Shown one piece after another: positions 26,625-35,716 of a DNA stretch of 64,000 nt (its first letter is position 1; every line of letters begins with the position of its first letter). The notes beneath the pieces are model-generated. The model was not told where the DNA came from. It did no database searches and worked only from the letters and a program-made list of their open reading frames with translations. The translations under genes and the position numbers were made by a program. Source of the stretch: an uncultured Poribacteria bacterium (GTDB taxonomy: Bacteria; Poribacteria; WGA-4E; PCPOR2b); contig OY282444.1 in assembly GCA_958296125.1 (NCBI GenBank), positions 2,537,940-2,601,939 on the forward strand, given 5' to 3'.

Positions 26625-26900
26625 ATGGAAGCGATTTTAGGCACAACCCAATCACTGGTGAATTTTTTATTTTTGGTTGTCATACTGGCTACGGCGGGGC
26701 TCTCATGGTGGTTATCTACCAAATATCGCGAACGGTATGCGGAATTCCCGTGGAATAAGGCAGCGATTATTCTCGCAATTGAAGTTTTAGCTTGGATTGC
26801 ATTCAATATCTTTTGGAGTTGGGTTACACATAATTGGTGGATTGCCATCGCCCTCATCGTTATCATTGTTCTCGTGCTAAAAAAGCGGAGACGCGAATAA
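26625..26900 (+). CDS. Small three-helix membrane protein
   Basis: 91 residues with three hydrophobic helices (about 11-29, 45-64 and 69-85) and a positive KKRRRE tail. AAAGGAGG lies before the ATG. No family recognised. It lies 21 bases before the aldolase gene and may be co-transcribed. Confidence 0.75.
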   Translation: MEAILGTTQSLVNFLFLVVILATAGLSWWLSTKYRERYAEFPWNKAAIILAIEVLAWIAFNIFWSWVTHNWWIAIALIVIIVLVLKKRRRE

Positions 26901-26921
26901 ATAAGAAATGGAGTCAATCCT

Positions 26922-27785
26922 ATGAGTAGAGTCAACCGTGCTATCGAACTTCTTGAGGGGAGACATACCCTCATTTATGGCGGAAGCAGCGATTTCTCAT
27001 TCGAGGGCGGGGTTAGAGCCTGTCAGACGGATAACGATTTCCTCTTGCTTGAACAAGAGCATGTCCCGATGAATATACCGGGGGTGGGGGAATTCATGAG
27101 AGGGTTAGCAGCGGCGGGCCCTACAAAAAGTGGGCACCCGACACCAACCGTATTGGTAACGCTGCCCATGCAAGGCACCGACGAGCACGTGGTACGAGCA
27201 AACGCTTGGATGGTGACACACTACCTTGCCTGCGGCGTTCACGGTTTCGTGCTTTGTCACGCCGAGACTCCAGGGGCGGTGAAGGCTTTGATCGAATCTA
27301 TGCGGTTTCCCTTCCATAACATCGGCGTAGGAGAAGGACTGGATCAGGGACATCGGGGTAACGGCGGTGGCGCGGGTCATATCTGGGGATTGGATCACCC
27401 GGAATATCTGCGGAAGGCGGACGTTTGGCCCCTGAACCCAGAGGGCGAATTAATCGTGGGGTTGAAAATCGAGAACCGCCGCGCCCTTGAGAATGCCGAG
27501 GCGACCTGCAAAGTACCGGGCATCACCTACGTCGAGTGGGGTCCCGGTGACATGGGGTACTCGTTCGGCGACCCGGACGCGCATGATCCACCCTACAGTC
27601 CCGAAATGGCTGGGGCCCGCGCGCGAGTGAATGCCGCCCGCAAAGCAGCAGGCATCGAGTTTTGTGATGCGATTACCGTTGACACCTACAAAGAACAAAT
27701 CGACAACGACATCTTGATCAGTGGGGGAGGGCCCGAAGTCGCTGCACTGTGCCGAGAGTACACCAAGCGAACCATGCCGGCGTAA
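26922..27785 (+). CDS. HpcH/HpaI-family aldolase
   Basis: 287 residues. FLLLEQEHVPMNIPG, VLCHAETPGAVKALIESMRFP and LIVGLKIENRRALENAEATCKVPGI (Glu metal ligand in IEN) match HpcH/HpaI aldolases, which cleave 2-keto-3-deoxy sugar acids or related hydroxyacids with a divalent metal. A glycine-rich HRGNGGGAGHIWG loop is unusual. Cytoplasmic. Probably part of sugar-acid catabolism with neighbouring isomerases. Confidence 0.8.
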   Translation: MSRVNRAIELLEGRHTLIYGGSSDFSFEGGVRACQTDNDFLLLEQEHVPMNIPGVGEFMRGLAAAGPTKSGHPTPTVLVTLPMQGTDEHVVRANAWMVTHYLACGVHGFVLCHAETPGAVKALIESMRFPFHNIGVGEGLDQGHRGNGGGAGHIWGLDHPEYLRKADVWPLNPEGELIVGLKIENRRALENAEATCKVPGITYVEWGPGDMGYSFGDPDAHDPPYSPEMAGARARVNAARKAAGIEFCDAITVDTYKEQIDNDILISGGGPEVAALCREYTKRTMPA

Positions 27786-28159
27786 CACCGTCCCGCGAGC
27801 GATTGCTGGCTGAACCTAACGAGGAAGGGATTTGTCTGAGGTTATGACAGTAATTCGCACAAGCCCAATGTTTTCCTGCCTGTCCCCGATTCCATCGGGC
27901 CTGCCCTCGGAACGGGGACAGGCCCGTTCGCGGGGGTCTCGGAACGGACAACATTCAGACTAGAGGCTACTAACAGTAAAGGGGACCATTGAACTCAGTC
28001 ACTTCATCAGGGAACATGGAAGTGATATAGCTGATCCTTTGTCAATTTCATGGTGCCTGGCTCCCTAAGCGTTCGGGGTTTTGAACCCTGTATGACAGTA
28101 GGATAATATTCCACAGAAACCTTTACGCCAGCAAATTGAGACGGTAGAATCAAGCTGTA
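27786..28159. repeat. Gap with G+C-rich inverted repeats
   Basis: Positions 27885-27955 hold CCTGTCCCCGATTCC, CCCTCGGAACGGGGACAGG and TCTCGGAACGGA, modules that also occur inside MITE copies B and D. A GGGGTTTTGAACCC hairpin lies near 28077. No gene was recognised between the aldolase and the convergent propeller gene. Confidence 0.5.
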
Positions 28160-29680
28160 TCACTTGAATTGAAACGAGTAGAGCTTGGCGTTCTTGAAGT
28201 AGAAACGCAGCTTTATCGGCTTGCCAGCTAGCGCACTCACATCGGAATCCCCGTTCCACGAGACAGGGTGGGCAGTGCTAGACTCCGTGATCGGATCAGC
28301 GTCGTCGAAGCTAAATCCGGGCAACTTCTTATGGTTTGCCATTAAAATTTCTACCTTTACCTCGCCGGGACTTGGGCCCGCGGCAATCGGTGCCATGCTT
28401 GTGTTCAGATATAGGCGCGACCCGGTGAATCCAAACGGGCGGGTTGTCATCTGACCGAAGGATTCAGGCTCCTCGAAGATTTGCCGTTCGCCATAGATGT
28501 GTTGCAGTTCCTCCTCAGATCTATCCTTGACCACCCAACCCTTCCCACTATCAAGAGAAACGAACCCGTCAAGACGTGAGACCGCCAGTCCAATCCCCTC
28601 CGTGGACTTGTCCCCTAACTCTAGGGCAATTTCAGGGGATCGGCTATTCGTGCCAATGTAGTAGGTGAAGATGTTATCCCCGTGAACAATCATGTCTTGA
28701 GCGTAGACGCTGCTGAAGTCGAAATCCGCTCGCGAGCCGCCACGGGGTATGAAGGGCTCCCGGTAGTTTCGCTGAAAGTGAAAGCCATCCCGACTGAAGA
28801 CAACCTCCGGATGATGGGTTACATTGGTGGTGCGAAAGATCCACAGCAATCCAACATGGACACCTTCATAGGCGATGACCGGCAGGCTGTAGAACTCGGT
28901 GTCGGGGTAGTCGCCCTCGTCCGGTACAAGGATAATCTCCGGCTCGCTCCAATGAATCATATCTGGACTCTCTGCCCTGCCGATAAGCCGCTTGCCGTAG
29001 GGCCCCCGCCAGTGGTGGCTGGCTTCCATGGTGACGTAGTACGTTTCGCGTATCGGGTCCCAACCTTGAAAACGACCCGCCCAGCGTCCCAACTGCTGTC
29101 CGGTATCAATGACGGGGTTGCCTTCGTAGGGAGTCCAGTTGAGCGCGTCCGGGGAATAGAAGAGATCGTATTGCATCCCTCGTGTCTGCGTGCTGCCCAT
29201 CATTTGCAACGCCTTGTACCGTTTGGCGGGATCTTTCTCGTGCAGGTCTTGGAAAGCCGGCACTGTGGGTAGACCTTCACTTTGGGGGAGGATGTTATTG
29301 TCCGTCGATCCATCGAATTGGACGAGTCCCAGCGATGGTCGCTCCCAGTAAACTCCATCTTCAGAGGTCGCCAAGCACATCACATCGCCCCGACTATCCA
29401 AGACCAGGCCCGCAGGACCACCGGGAATCGGCTTCCCATTTTCCAAGCGCACAGTGATAGTTGAGGAAGAATACCACATCTTGAAGCCTTGAGCAGTTGG
29501 ATCGAAAATCACCTTGATGGGCCGCATGAAGTTGCCTTCCCACGGACGCTCTGGCCGGAGGATGGGGTTGTCGTCCACCTTTACCGCGGGGTTCAACCCT
29601 TGTTTTGCGTTGACCAAGCTCTCAATCAGGTAATCATCGAAGAAGAGCTGCTTGGTCGATCCAACGTTGAGCATCGGCAT
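28160..29680 (-). CDS. Five-bladed-propeller glycosidase-like protein (paralogue)
   Basis: 506 residues. It shares its plan with the protein at 10231-11841: DPTAQGFKMWYSSS, RYKALQMMG, the SPDALNWTPYEGNPVIDTG-type blades common in GH32/GH43-like propellers, and the C-terminal FSFDDADPITESSTAHPVSWNG block. No signal peptide was seen. Likely carbohydrate-related; catalytic residues not assigned. GGAGAAAAAAG precedes the ATG. Confidence 0.65.
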   Translation of the reverse strand: MPMLNVGSTKQLFFDDYLIESLVNAKQGLNPAVKVDDNPILRPERPWEGNFMRPIKVIFDPTAQGFKMWYSSSTITVRLENGKPIPGGPAGLVLDSRGDVMCLATSEDGVYWERPSLGLVQFDGSTDNNILPQSEGLPTVPAFQDLHEKDPAKRYKALQMMGSTQTRGMQYDLFYSPDALNWTPYEGNPVIDTGQQLGRWAGRFQGWDPIRETYYVTMEASHHWRGPYGKRLIGRAESPDMIHWSEPEIILVPDEGDYPDTEFYSLPVIAYEGVHVGLLWIFRTTNVTHHPEVVFSRDGFHFQRNYREPFIPRGGSRADFDFSSVYAQDMIVHGDNIFTYYIGTNSRSPEIALELGDKSTEGIGLAVSRLDGFVSLDSGKGWVVKDRSEEELQHIYGERQIFEEPESFGQMTTRPFGFTGSRLYLNTSMAPIAAGPSPGEVKVEILMANHKKLPGFSFDDADPITESSTAHPVSWNGDSDVSALAGKPIKLRFYFKNAKLYSFQFK

Positions 29681-29911
29681 CTTTTTTCTCCTTTTTCCAA
29701 TTTCGGCAAGTAGATGTTCATACGGGATTCATGCCGCTGAACCGCTAGCAAACAATCCTCACCAGACATTCGGTTTTAGATCCTATCCGTGCCGAGAGCA
29801 CGATTTGGTCATGTTTGAGGGCACCCCCCGCCTGCCTGCCCTCGGAACGGGGAGACCAGGGCCTCAAAGAAACTTGGGGGTGCCCCTACGAGGCTTTGAA
29901 CGGATTCATCT
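29681..29911. repeat. Gap with CCTGCCCTCGGAACGGGG module
   Basis: Contains the same G+C-rich module (near 29830-29860) as at 27885. No gene was seen. Confidence 0.4.
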
Positions 29912-30823
29912 TCATTTTCCGTGTGCTTCCGCCCAAGCCCTCAATGGAACATCGTCCGAATTCTTTGTAATCCAGTGTTGAGAGTGAGGTTGAAAATCAG
30001 GAGAAGCACCCAACGGATGACCCCCCGTTGCCAATGCACCAAGTAATTGTTTCCGGATCGGTGAACTGTCGGCGACCAACTCCGGCGCTTGCTGAATGTA
30101 ATCCGCCGGGCGGAGCCACCGGTAGTGGTAGCCGATGTGCATAATCTTGCGGGTTTTGTCCGAGAGATTGGGACCGACACAGTGCCAAGTCGCTGTGCGC
30201 CATAGAACCGCAGCCCCCGGCTTCAGCCTGAGCTCGACCGCCTCGGAGAGATCGAGTTTGCGCCCCATTTCCCGCAGCTCCTGTGGGGTACGCTTGTGGC
30301 TCCCCGGCATCAACCAGAGATTACCGGAATTGGATTCACTCAAATCAGAGAAGACATAGAACACCTTGATCTCCATAAAGGGCAGCCGTCCGTCCAGCGA
30401 CGGTCCCTCAAAGAGCTCTTCGCCCGACAGATCCGGATGCCAGCCGAGGTTGTTGTAGCCAGCTTTCTGATCATCTCCGTCACCGACACCAATGTCGCCG
30501 GGTTTCAGGTCCTCTGGGTAAGGGGGGCGATAGTCGAGGTGCGTGGTTCGGATCTGAATGTTCCACCCGATGGTATCAACGACCAACGGCAGCATTCTGG
30601 GGTGGTCGATCAGGTCGAGGAACGCTTCGTGATGAGCTAGCGCATTGCGGATAGTAAAGGGCTCGTTGGGGCCCCCGCCTTCGGCACGACGGACCCTAAC
30701 TTTCACCTCGTCAACAGCCGATAGTAATCGGTCTAGTTCCTCTTGGGTCAAAAAATCTTCGAGGATAACGTATCCCTTCTCTTCAAAGTCCTTCTCCTGC
30801 TGCTGCGTCATTGCTATCGACAT
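29912..30823 (-). CDS. Phytanoyl-CoA dioxygenase (PhyH) family protein
   Basis: 303 residues. KDFEEKGYVILEDFLTQEEL is a typical PhyH N-terminus; NLGWHPDLSGEELF carries the HxD pair and ATWHCVGPNLSDKTRKIMH carries the distal His and 2-oxoglutarate Arg. AAAGGAG precedes the ATG. It lies directly downstream of the TPP-enzyme gene in the same direction, so they may share a transcript. Confidence 0.87.
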   Translation of the reverse strand: MSIAMTQQQEKDFEEKGYVILEDFLTQEELDRLLSAVDEVKVRVRRAEGGGPNEPFTIRNALAHHEAFLDLIDHPRMLPLVVDTIGWNIQIRTTHLDYRPPYPEDLKPGDIGVGDGDDQKAGYNNLGWHPDLSGEELFEGPSLDGRLPFMEIKVFYVFSDLSESNSGNLWLMPGSHKRTPQELREMGRKLDLSEAVELRLKPGAAVLWRTATWHCVGPNLSDKTRKIMHIGYHYRWLRPADYIQQAPELVADSSPIRKQLLGALATGGHPLGASPDFQPHSQHWITKNSDDVPLRAWAEAHGK

Positions 30824-30862
30824 CAGTTTGTCTCCTTTCGATGGATTCGTGAAATACTACTA

Positions 30863-32533
30863 TTACGGTGTCCACGCTCGCGGAGCAATGCCTTCGACGT
30901 GCGTTTTAACATCGACGACCACTGGTCTCCCCGCAGAAAAAGCCTGATCCAATGCGCTCGAAAGTTCACTTGGTTTGTTGACCGTAATTCCGAGGCAGCC
31001 CATTGATTCCGCGATCTTGGCGAAATCGGCATCGGGAAATAGCCAGAGTTCATCGGAACCAGCTGTCCGTCCGCCGTAGATGGACTCGACACCACCCTGT
31101 TCTTGGTTCAGGGAGTGATTGTTGTTGACCAGAATAACAGCATTGATTTCGGATTTCACAGCGGTTTCCAAATCTGCTAGATGATACCAGATACCGCCAT
31201 CGCCGGTGAAGCAGAGCACGGGCCTGTCAGGTTGGGCACATTTGGCACCCATCGCCGCAGGCAGCCCCCAGCCAAGCGAACCGGAGCAACGAATGAATAT
31301 CTGATCGGAGTGTTTGAGATCGAGCATCGTGCCAGTCCAGACACCGGAATGCCCTGTGTCGGAGACCAGAATTGCGTCAGACGGCAGATAGTCGGTCAGT
31401 TCTTTGCAGAGGCGTTCCGGTCGCATCGGCACAATATCCGAGTTTGCGACTTCGCTAACGCTCGCTTTCCAGTTCCGAACCAATTCCTGCACGCTGTCAA
31501 TCCATTCTGTCCGCGGTTCAACGGTTTCCGCATTTTCAATCATGCGGCGCAGCGAGTTTCTGATGTCACCCTGCATCCCTAGCTGAATTGGGTAATTGCG
31601 TCCTAACTCCTCTGGATTGATATCGAGTTGGATAATTGGCGTTCCCTGCGGTGGGACACTGTATCCATTGGTTACCTGTCCTCCGGTATGACTCCCGATG
31701 AAGAACACCAAATCCGCCTCACAAACTGCTTGGTTGGCGCAAGCTCGTGAATATGAACCGGGGACACCGACCGCCAACGGATGGTCGCAGGGAAACATCG
31801 CCTTCGCGTTGAGAGCGGTGGCAACTGGAATCGAGAGTTTTTCTGCAAGGGCGATAAGTTCGGCGCGAGCCCCTGAAGCGGTTACACCGCCGCCGGCAAC
31901 GATGATAGGACGTTTGGCATCCGCGAGCAGTTGGATTGCTTCTCTCACTGTTTCGATCTCCGCTTCTGGACGGAAAGGCGGCAGGTGGGTAAAGGGCTCT
32001 TCGATGATGACTTCCAGGTCTGCCTCGCGATCCACGACTGCTTGACCGGCGAGCCCTTCGAGATCCAGATGTGCCGGGCCCGGTGTGCCGGAGGTAGCGG
32101 AACGGAAGGCTTGACGCAGATAGACCGGGAGTTGTTCCGGTGTAGCCACGAACGCGCTATATTTGGTCACCGCCGAAAACGGATTGACGTGGTCAACCTC
32201 CTGATAGGCGTGGCGTTGTTGGTTAATCTGATTCTCCCTCCCGGTAATAGCGATAACCGGAGAGCAAGCGAGGTAGGCATCTTGTAGGCCCGCGGCGAGA
32301 TTGACCGCACCCACCGACTGCGCCATACAGAGGCCGGGCCCGCGTTTAACGCGAGCGTAGGCATCCGCCATATATGCAGCCCCTTTCTCACCGTGGGTTT
32401 GAACGCGCTTTATCCCCAGTTTTTCCATCTCCATCAACGCCCTAGGGGCGATATAGGGCATGAAAAAGACGTGGGTAATTCCGTAACCGTGGACGGTCTC
32501 TGCGATGAATCTACTTCCTGTCATTTTAGGCAT
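30863..32533 (-). CDS. Thiamine-diphosphate enzyme, acetolactate-synthase-like
   Basis: 556 residues with the three domains of the TPP family: the N-terminal Pyr domain with the activating Glu in HGEKGAAYMADAYARV near residue 44, the central domain (RPIIVAGGGVTASGAR), and the C-terminal PP domain with GDGGIWYHLADLETAV...VNNN, the metal/TPP motif. Relatives include acetolactate synthase, oxalyl-CoA decarboxylase and sulfopyruvate decarboxylase; the substrate is not clear. No regulatory-subunit gene is adjacent, which argues against classical branched-chain synthesis. Confidence 0.85.
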   Translation of the reverse strand: MPKMTGSRFIAETVHGYGITHVFFMPYIAPRALMEMEKLGIKRVQTHGEKGAAYMADAYARVKRGPGLCMAQSVGAVNLAAGLQDAYLACSPVIAITGRENQINQQRHAYQEVDHVNPFSAVTKYSAFVATPEQLPVYLRQAFRSATSGTPGPAHLDLEGLAGQAVVDREADLEVIIEEPFTHLPPFRPEAEIETVREAIQLLADAKRPIIVAGGGVTASGARAELIALAEKLSIPVATALNAKAMFPCDHPLAVGVPGSYSRACANQAVCEADLVFFIGSHTGGQVTNGYSVPPQGTPIIQLDINPEELGRNYPIQLGMQGDIRNSLRRMIENAETVEPRTEWIDSVQELVRNWKASVSEVANSDIVPMRPERLCKELTDYLPSDAILVSDTGHSGVWTGTMLDLKHSDQIFIRCSGSLGWGLPAAMGAKCAQPDRPVLCFTGDGGIWYHLADLETAVKSEINAVILVNNNHSLNQEQGGVESIYGGRTAGSDELWLFPDADFAKIAESMGCLGITVNKPSELSSALDQAFSAGRPVVVDVKTHVEGIAPRAWTP

Positions 32534-32668
32534 ACTGCTTTCTCCTATAAGCGATGTGACAAAGCCCCCGGTCTAGGGTTAGGCAGCTTACAATTGATAA
32601 TTGGCAGCTGATGAGAGCCGGGGTTCTCATGACATGAATCTTCAACTTCTCATTTAGGAACGATTTTT

Positions 32669-33457
32669 CTACAACTTTCTTGGCGTGCCACCATCTATGT
32701 TTATGATTTCTCCCGTTATGAACCGGGACTCATCGGAAACAAGGAAAAGCACTAAATTCGCTACATCTGCCGGATAACCCGGACCGTCAAGTATTTGAGA
32801 CAGATCGAAGATTGGCTTGAAGAAGTGATGTTCTCTGCCACCGGTTGCCCCCGGGGTGAGGATTTGCCCAGGGCGCACGCAGTTGACTCGAATATTATGC
32901 TGTCCGCCCATACTCGATGTGTACCGCGTGAAAGCCTCGACACCCGCTTTTGCCACATAATATGAGGACGACGGCGTTCTGCCGGTTATATCATACATGT
33001 TCTTACTAAACCCGATAACAGCTGCAATAGATGAGTTGTTTACTATGGCACCGCCCCCGGCCTCTACCATGTGGTGCCAAACCGCTCGCGACATGTAGAA
33101 GGTGCCTGACAAGTTGACGTTAATTACCCGATCCCAACCTTCATCTCCTTCGTTGGGGAAATTCTCCCCGGCTCCTCCGCCCGCGTTGTTAAAGAGGATA
33201 TTGATTGGGCCGTATTTTGAAACCGCCTCTTCGACCGCCGAATCGACAGCACTACTGTCCGAGACATCGCAAGGGATAAATGTTGCTTCACCTCCCTCAC
33301 TATTTATAGCTTCTTGAACTTGAACGCCCTCCTCCTCTCTTCTTGCCATAATAGCGACTTTTGCCCCTTCTTGGGCAAAGAGATGGGCAGTCGCTTTACC
33401 GATACCGCTGTTTCCCCCTGTGACAATTGCAACTTTACCTTCTAGTCTTGCTGACAT
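32669..33457 (-). CDS. Short-chain dehydrogenase/reductase
   Basis: 262 residues of classical SDR type: TGGNSGIGKATAHLF (NAD(P) binding) at 13-27, NNAGGG near residue 90, the catalytic Ser in VNNSSIAAVIG and YYVAK near residue 165. The C-terminus INIDGG is also typical. It oxidises or reduces an unknown alcohol or ketone. It lies upstream of, and in the same direction as, the TPP enzyme. Confidence 0.9.
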   Translation of the reverse strand: MSARLEGKVAIVTGGNSGIGKATAHLFAQEGAKVAIMARREEEGVQVQEAINSEGGEATFIPCDVSDSSAVDSAVEEAVSKYGPINILFNNAGGGAGENFPNEGDEGWDRVINVNLSGTFYMSRAVWHHMVEAGGGAIVNNSSIAAVIGFSKNMYDITGRTPSSSYYVAKAGVEAFTRYTSSMGGQHNIRVNCVRPGQILTPGATGGREHHFFKPIFDLSQILDGPGYPADVANLVLFLVSDESRFITGEIINIDGGTPRKL

Positions 33458-33518
33458 TATTTTCTCCTTATGCCGCCGCCGCTCTTAGAATAGCCGTTAG
33501 TTGTTAAATTCTATCGCC

Positions 33519-33678
33519 TTAGTCTTTGTATTCAACAACGAGATCATCGCCCTTAATTTTAACTGGGTAGGTCTTGGCTCGTATCTCTGAATCTACCAGA
33601 CAACGCCCATGAAACACCATCTTTAGGCTTGGCGGTCCAGCCCGGTGCAGTAATCGGTGCGGCTCCTACTTGACTCAT
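33519..33678 (-). pseudogene. Small frameshifted gene, Rieske-like tail
   Basis: From ATG 33678 the frame reads MSQVGAAPITAPGWTAKPKD; after a one-base shift it continues as VFHGRCLVDSEIRAKTYPV and KIKGDDLVVEYKD to a stop at 33519. The total, 160 bases, is not a multiple of three. The tail resembles the C-terminal strand region of Rieske-type ferredoxins, but the metal-binding boxes are absent. A decayed or internally deleted small gene. Confidence 0.4.
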
Positions 33679-33848
33679 ACAAATACCCCCTTACCCTTGA
33701 AGTCCGCCTTGGAAAATTCTAATAATTTCGTTATAAGATACCATAGATGGGGGGGCAGATCAATAATTTATTTTTAGGGGTGGGGAATTTGCACTGAGGA
33801 ATTAGCTGCTTGACAAAGTTATCATGTTACTGGATACCAGTGGGTAGA

Positions 33849-33956
33849 TAGGGGCATTTAGTCTCCTGTAGGTCGAAGACTCTCGGAACGGAGAGGGATT
33901 TCCGAATCCCGACACATCGCTCAGACAGGAAGAAAACCGAAAACTAAATAGCCCTA
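33849..33956 (-). repeat. MITE-like repeat, copy C (short)
   Basis: Right side CCGAAAACTAAATAGCCC matches the conserved end of the family; left side TAGGGGCATTTAG is a diverged version of the other end. The G-rich core is missing, replaced by TCTCGGAACGGAGAGGG. Confidence 0.5.
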
Positions 33957-33973
33957 GGGGGTAGACACGATAT

Positions 33974-34003
33974 TTGACATCAGCGGTGGATTTAAGGTAA
34001 AAT
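33974..34003 (+). promoter_or_regulatory. Promoter-like sequence before the HsdR relic
   Basis: Perfect TTGACA (33974-33979), 18-base spacer, TAAAAT (33998-34003), 48 bases before ATG 34052. Confidence 0.5.
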
Positions 34004-34051
34004 AGTAGTGGCATTTGCACACAATCTCACCTCATCGCAGATAAAGAAGAT

Positions 34052-34299
34052 ATGAAACCCGAAGAAAAAGCGCGACAGCACATTGACCAACTGCTTATCA
34101 AAGCGTGCTGGACGATTCAAGCTCGCAAGTGCCAGAAGGATACTCTCTCGTGGATCGCAGCAGCCTCGGAAGACAGACCCTCAAAGAATTTCAGCAGTAT
34201 CCCACACCGGACGATGGCAGAAAATTCACCGAACTTTACAACGTGCAATATCCCACCACCAACCGGATCGACGAGGTGAGCTCAGTAAACAGATGCGCT
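34052..34299 (+). pseudogene. Type I restriction HsdR-like N-terminal fragment
   Basis: ATG 34052 starts KPEEKARQHIDQLLIKACWT, the characteristic first helix of type I restriction R subunits and related helicases (KARQxIDxxLxxxGW). The frame then becomes unrelated. A second frame contains QTLKEFQQYPTPDDGRKF, not recognised. It is a broken gene head with its promoter still present. Confidence 0.5.
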
Positions 34300-34319
34300 C
34301 ATGTTAAGAACTAGTGCAA

Positions 34320-34354
34320 AGAAACCGAGCGTTTCCGAAAAAATTCGGTTTCTC
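34320..34354. repeat. Hairpin repeat AGAAACCGA...TCGGTTTCT, copy 2
   Basis: Stem AGAAACCGA / TCGGTTTCT around GCGTTTCCGAAAAAAT. Same family as 20153 and 61772. Confidence 0.6.
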
Positions 34355-34433
34355 TAAGCTACTCTGTACTTTTTTGACATGAACCAACAGATTTGCTAAG
34401 CACCCCCAAGCAGGGAGAAACGATTGGGGCCCC

Positions 34434-34997
34434 CTAACCATTCAGGAAATTCTTCAACAGCTTTTTCCCTTCGCTGGTCAAGATAGACTCAGGGTGGAAC
34501 TGCACCCCCCAGATCGGGTAATCTGTGTGCCGAAATCCCATAATTTCGCCTCGGTCGGTCCATGCAGTGAGTTCTAGGCAATCCGGCAGCGTCTCTTTTT
34601 TCACAATGAGGGAGTGGTAGCGTGTCGCCTCAAACGGGTTTTCAAGGTTGTCGAAAATTTGATCACCGTTGTGGTGAATCATTGACGTTTTGCCGTGCAT
34701 CAAGCGTCCTGCGGGGACGATATCGCCGCCAAACACATTGCCAATACACTGATGCCCCAAACAGACACCGAGAAGGGGCACACGTCCGGCAAAATGACGG
34801 ATCAGATCGCAGGAGATGCCGGCCTCCCGCGGTGTGCGGGGCCCCGGCGATATGACGATCTTCTCAGGTGCGAGGGCTTCGATCTGGTCGAGCGTGATTT
34901 TGTCGTTGCGATGGACGACAAGGTTTGCTCCCAACTCACCGAGATATTGCACAAGGTTGTAGGTGAATGAGTCGTAGTTGTCAATCATGAGTATCAT
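34434..34997 (-). CDS. trpG: Anthranilate synthase component II (glutamine amidotransferase)
   Basis: 187 residues. Class-I glutamine amidotransferase triad: Cys in [10 protein letters not shown], and His-Glu in [30 protein letters not shown] is the classical TrpG/PabA start. It supplies ammonia from glutamine to TrpE for anthranilate synthesis and could also serve p-aminobenzoate synthesis. It is the last gene of the hisI-trpE-methyltransferase-trpG run, 11 bases after the methyltransferase gene. Confidence 0.92.
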   Translation of the reverse strand: MILMIDNYDSFTYNLVQYLGELGANLVVHRNDKITLDQIEALAPEKIVISPGPRTPREAGISCDLIRHFAGRVPLLGVCLGHQCIGNVFGGDIVPAGRLMHGKTSMIHHNGDQIFDNLENPFEATRYHSLIVKKETLPDCLELTAWTDRGEIMGFRHTDYPIWGVQFHPESILTSEGKKLLKNFLNG

Positions 34998-35008
34998 GGG
35001 GGCCTCTC

Positions 35009-35695
35009 CTAATCATTTCTGTGGATTCTCATCATTTCGTTGCCATCTTTCTGGAACTCATAGGGTACGCGACAAATATCAACTGTGAATCCCGCTTCCG
35101 AAAAGTATGATTGAATCGGTGCAACGTAGGGCGACTTCTCGCCATTCAATGTTAGCAGCGGGAAAATCCGTACCTCTTGAGAAACGCGACAGAGTTCTTG
35201 TATAGAATCCCGATGAAAATCGAAAGATAGCTGAACAGAATATAGAAAGAGCAGATGCGAGCAGAGTGCTAAATCGAACTGGCAATCGGTAAAACTGAGT
35301 GAAGGTAGAGACTCAGGCAGATAACGTCCCTGCACCTTTCCCACCTCAAAATCTTCTAAAAACTTCCTCATGGTCTCAAGGCGGAAGCGACCCCAATGCG
35401 CTGGATCTGAAAAGAAATCCCAGACAAAGTTGTCGGAGTTTTGTTTCACCTGAGAGATGAGGGTATCGTAATTCTCTTCAATTCTCCCCTCGATCTGCGC
35501 TCTTGAAAACAGGTAAATCGGGTCAATTGACAGAACCGTATGTCCCAAGGCAGTCATCTCGCTGTTAAAGCTGGCAGGTCCATCACCGACACCGAGGATA
35601 CGTAGGTCTAGTTCCTTGGCGGAGAGATTGAACATCTGCGTGTATTCTTGCAGCGATCTGCCCCAAGGGATGACTTGATTGAGTGCTACACTCAC
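35009..35695 (-). CDS. SAM-dependent methyltransferase-like protein inside the trp operon
   Basis: 228 residues. [19 protein letters not shown] near residue 32 is a SAM-binding motif I with GxGxGxxxFN, followed by the acidic [33 protein letters not shown] resembles the motif-IV region of class I methyltransferases. No substrate-specific feature was recognised. It lies between trpE and trpG with short spacers (21 and 11 bases), so it is almost certainly co-transcribed. No known step of tryptophan synthesis needs a methyltransferase. Confidence 0.7.
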   Translation of the reverse strand: MSVALNQVIPWGRSLQEYTQMFNLSAKELDLRILGVGDGPASFNSEMTALGHTVLSIDPIYLFSRAQIEGRIEENYDTLISQVKQNSDNFVWDFFSDPAHWGRFRLETMRKFLEDFEVGKVQGRYLPESLPSLSFTDCQFDLALCSHLLFLYSVQLSFDFHRDSIQELCRVSQEVRIFPLLTLNGEKSPYVAPIQSYFSEAGFTVDICRVPYEFQKDGNEMMRIHRND

Positions 35696-35716
35696 GGTTT
35701 GCCTCCTGTCGCCGAT

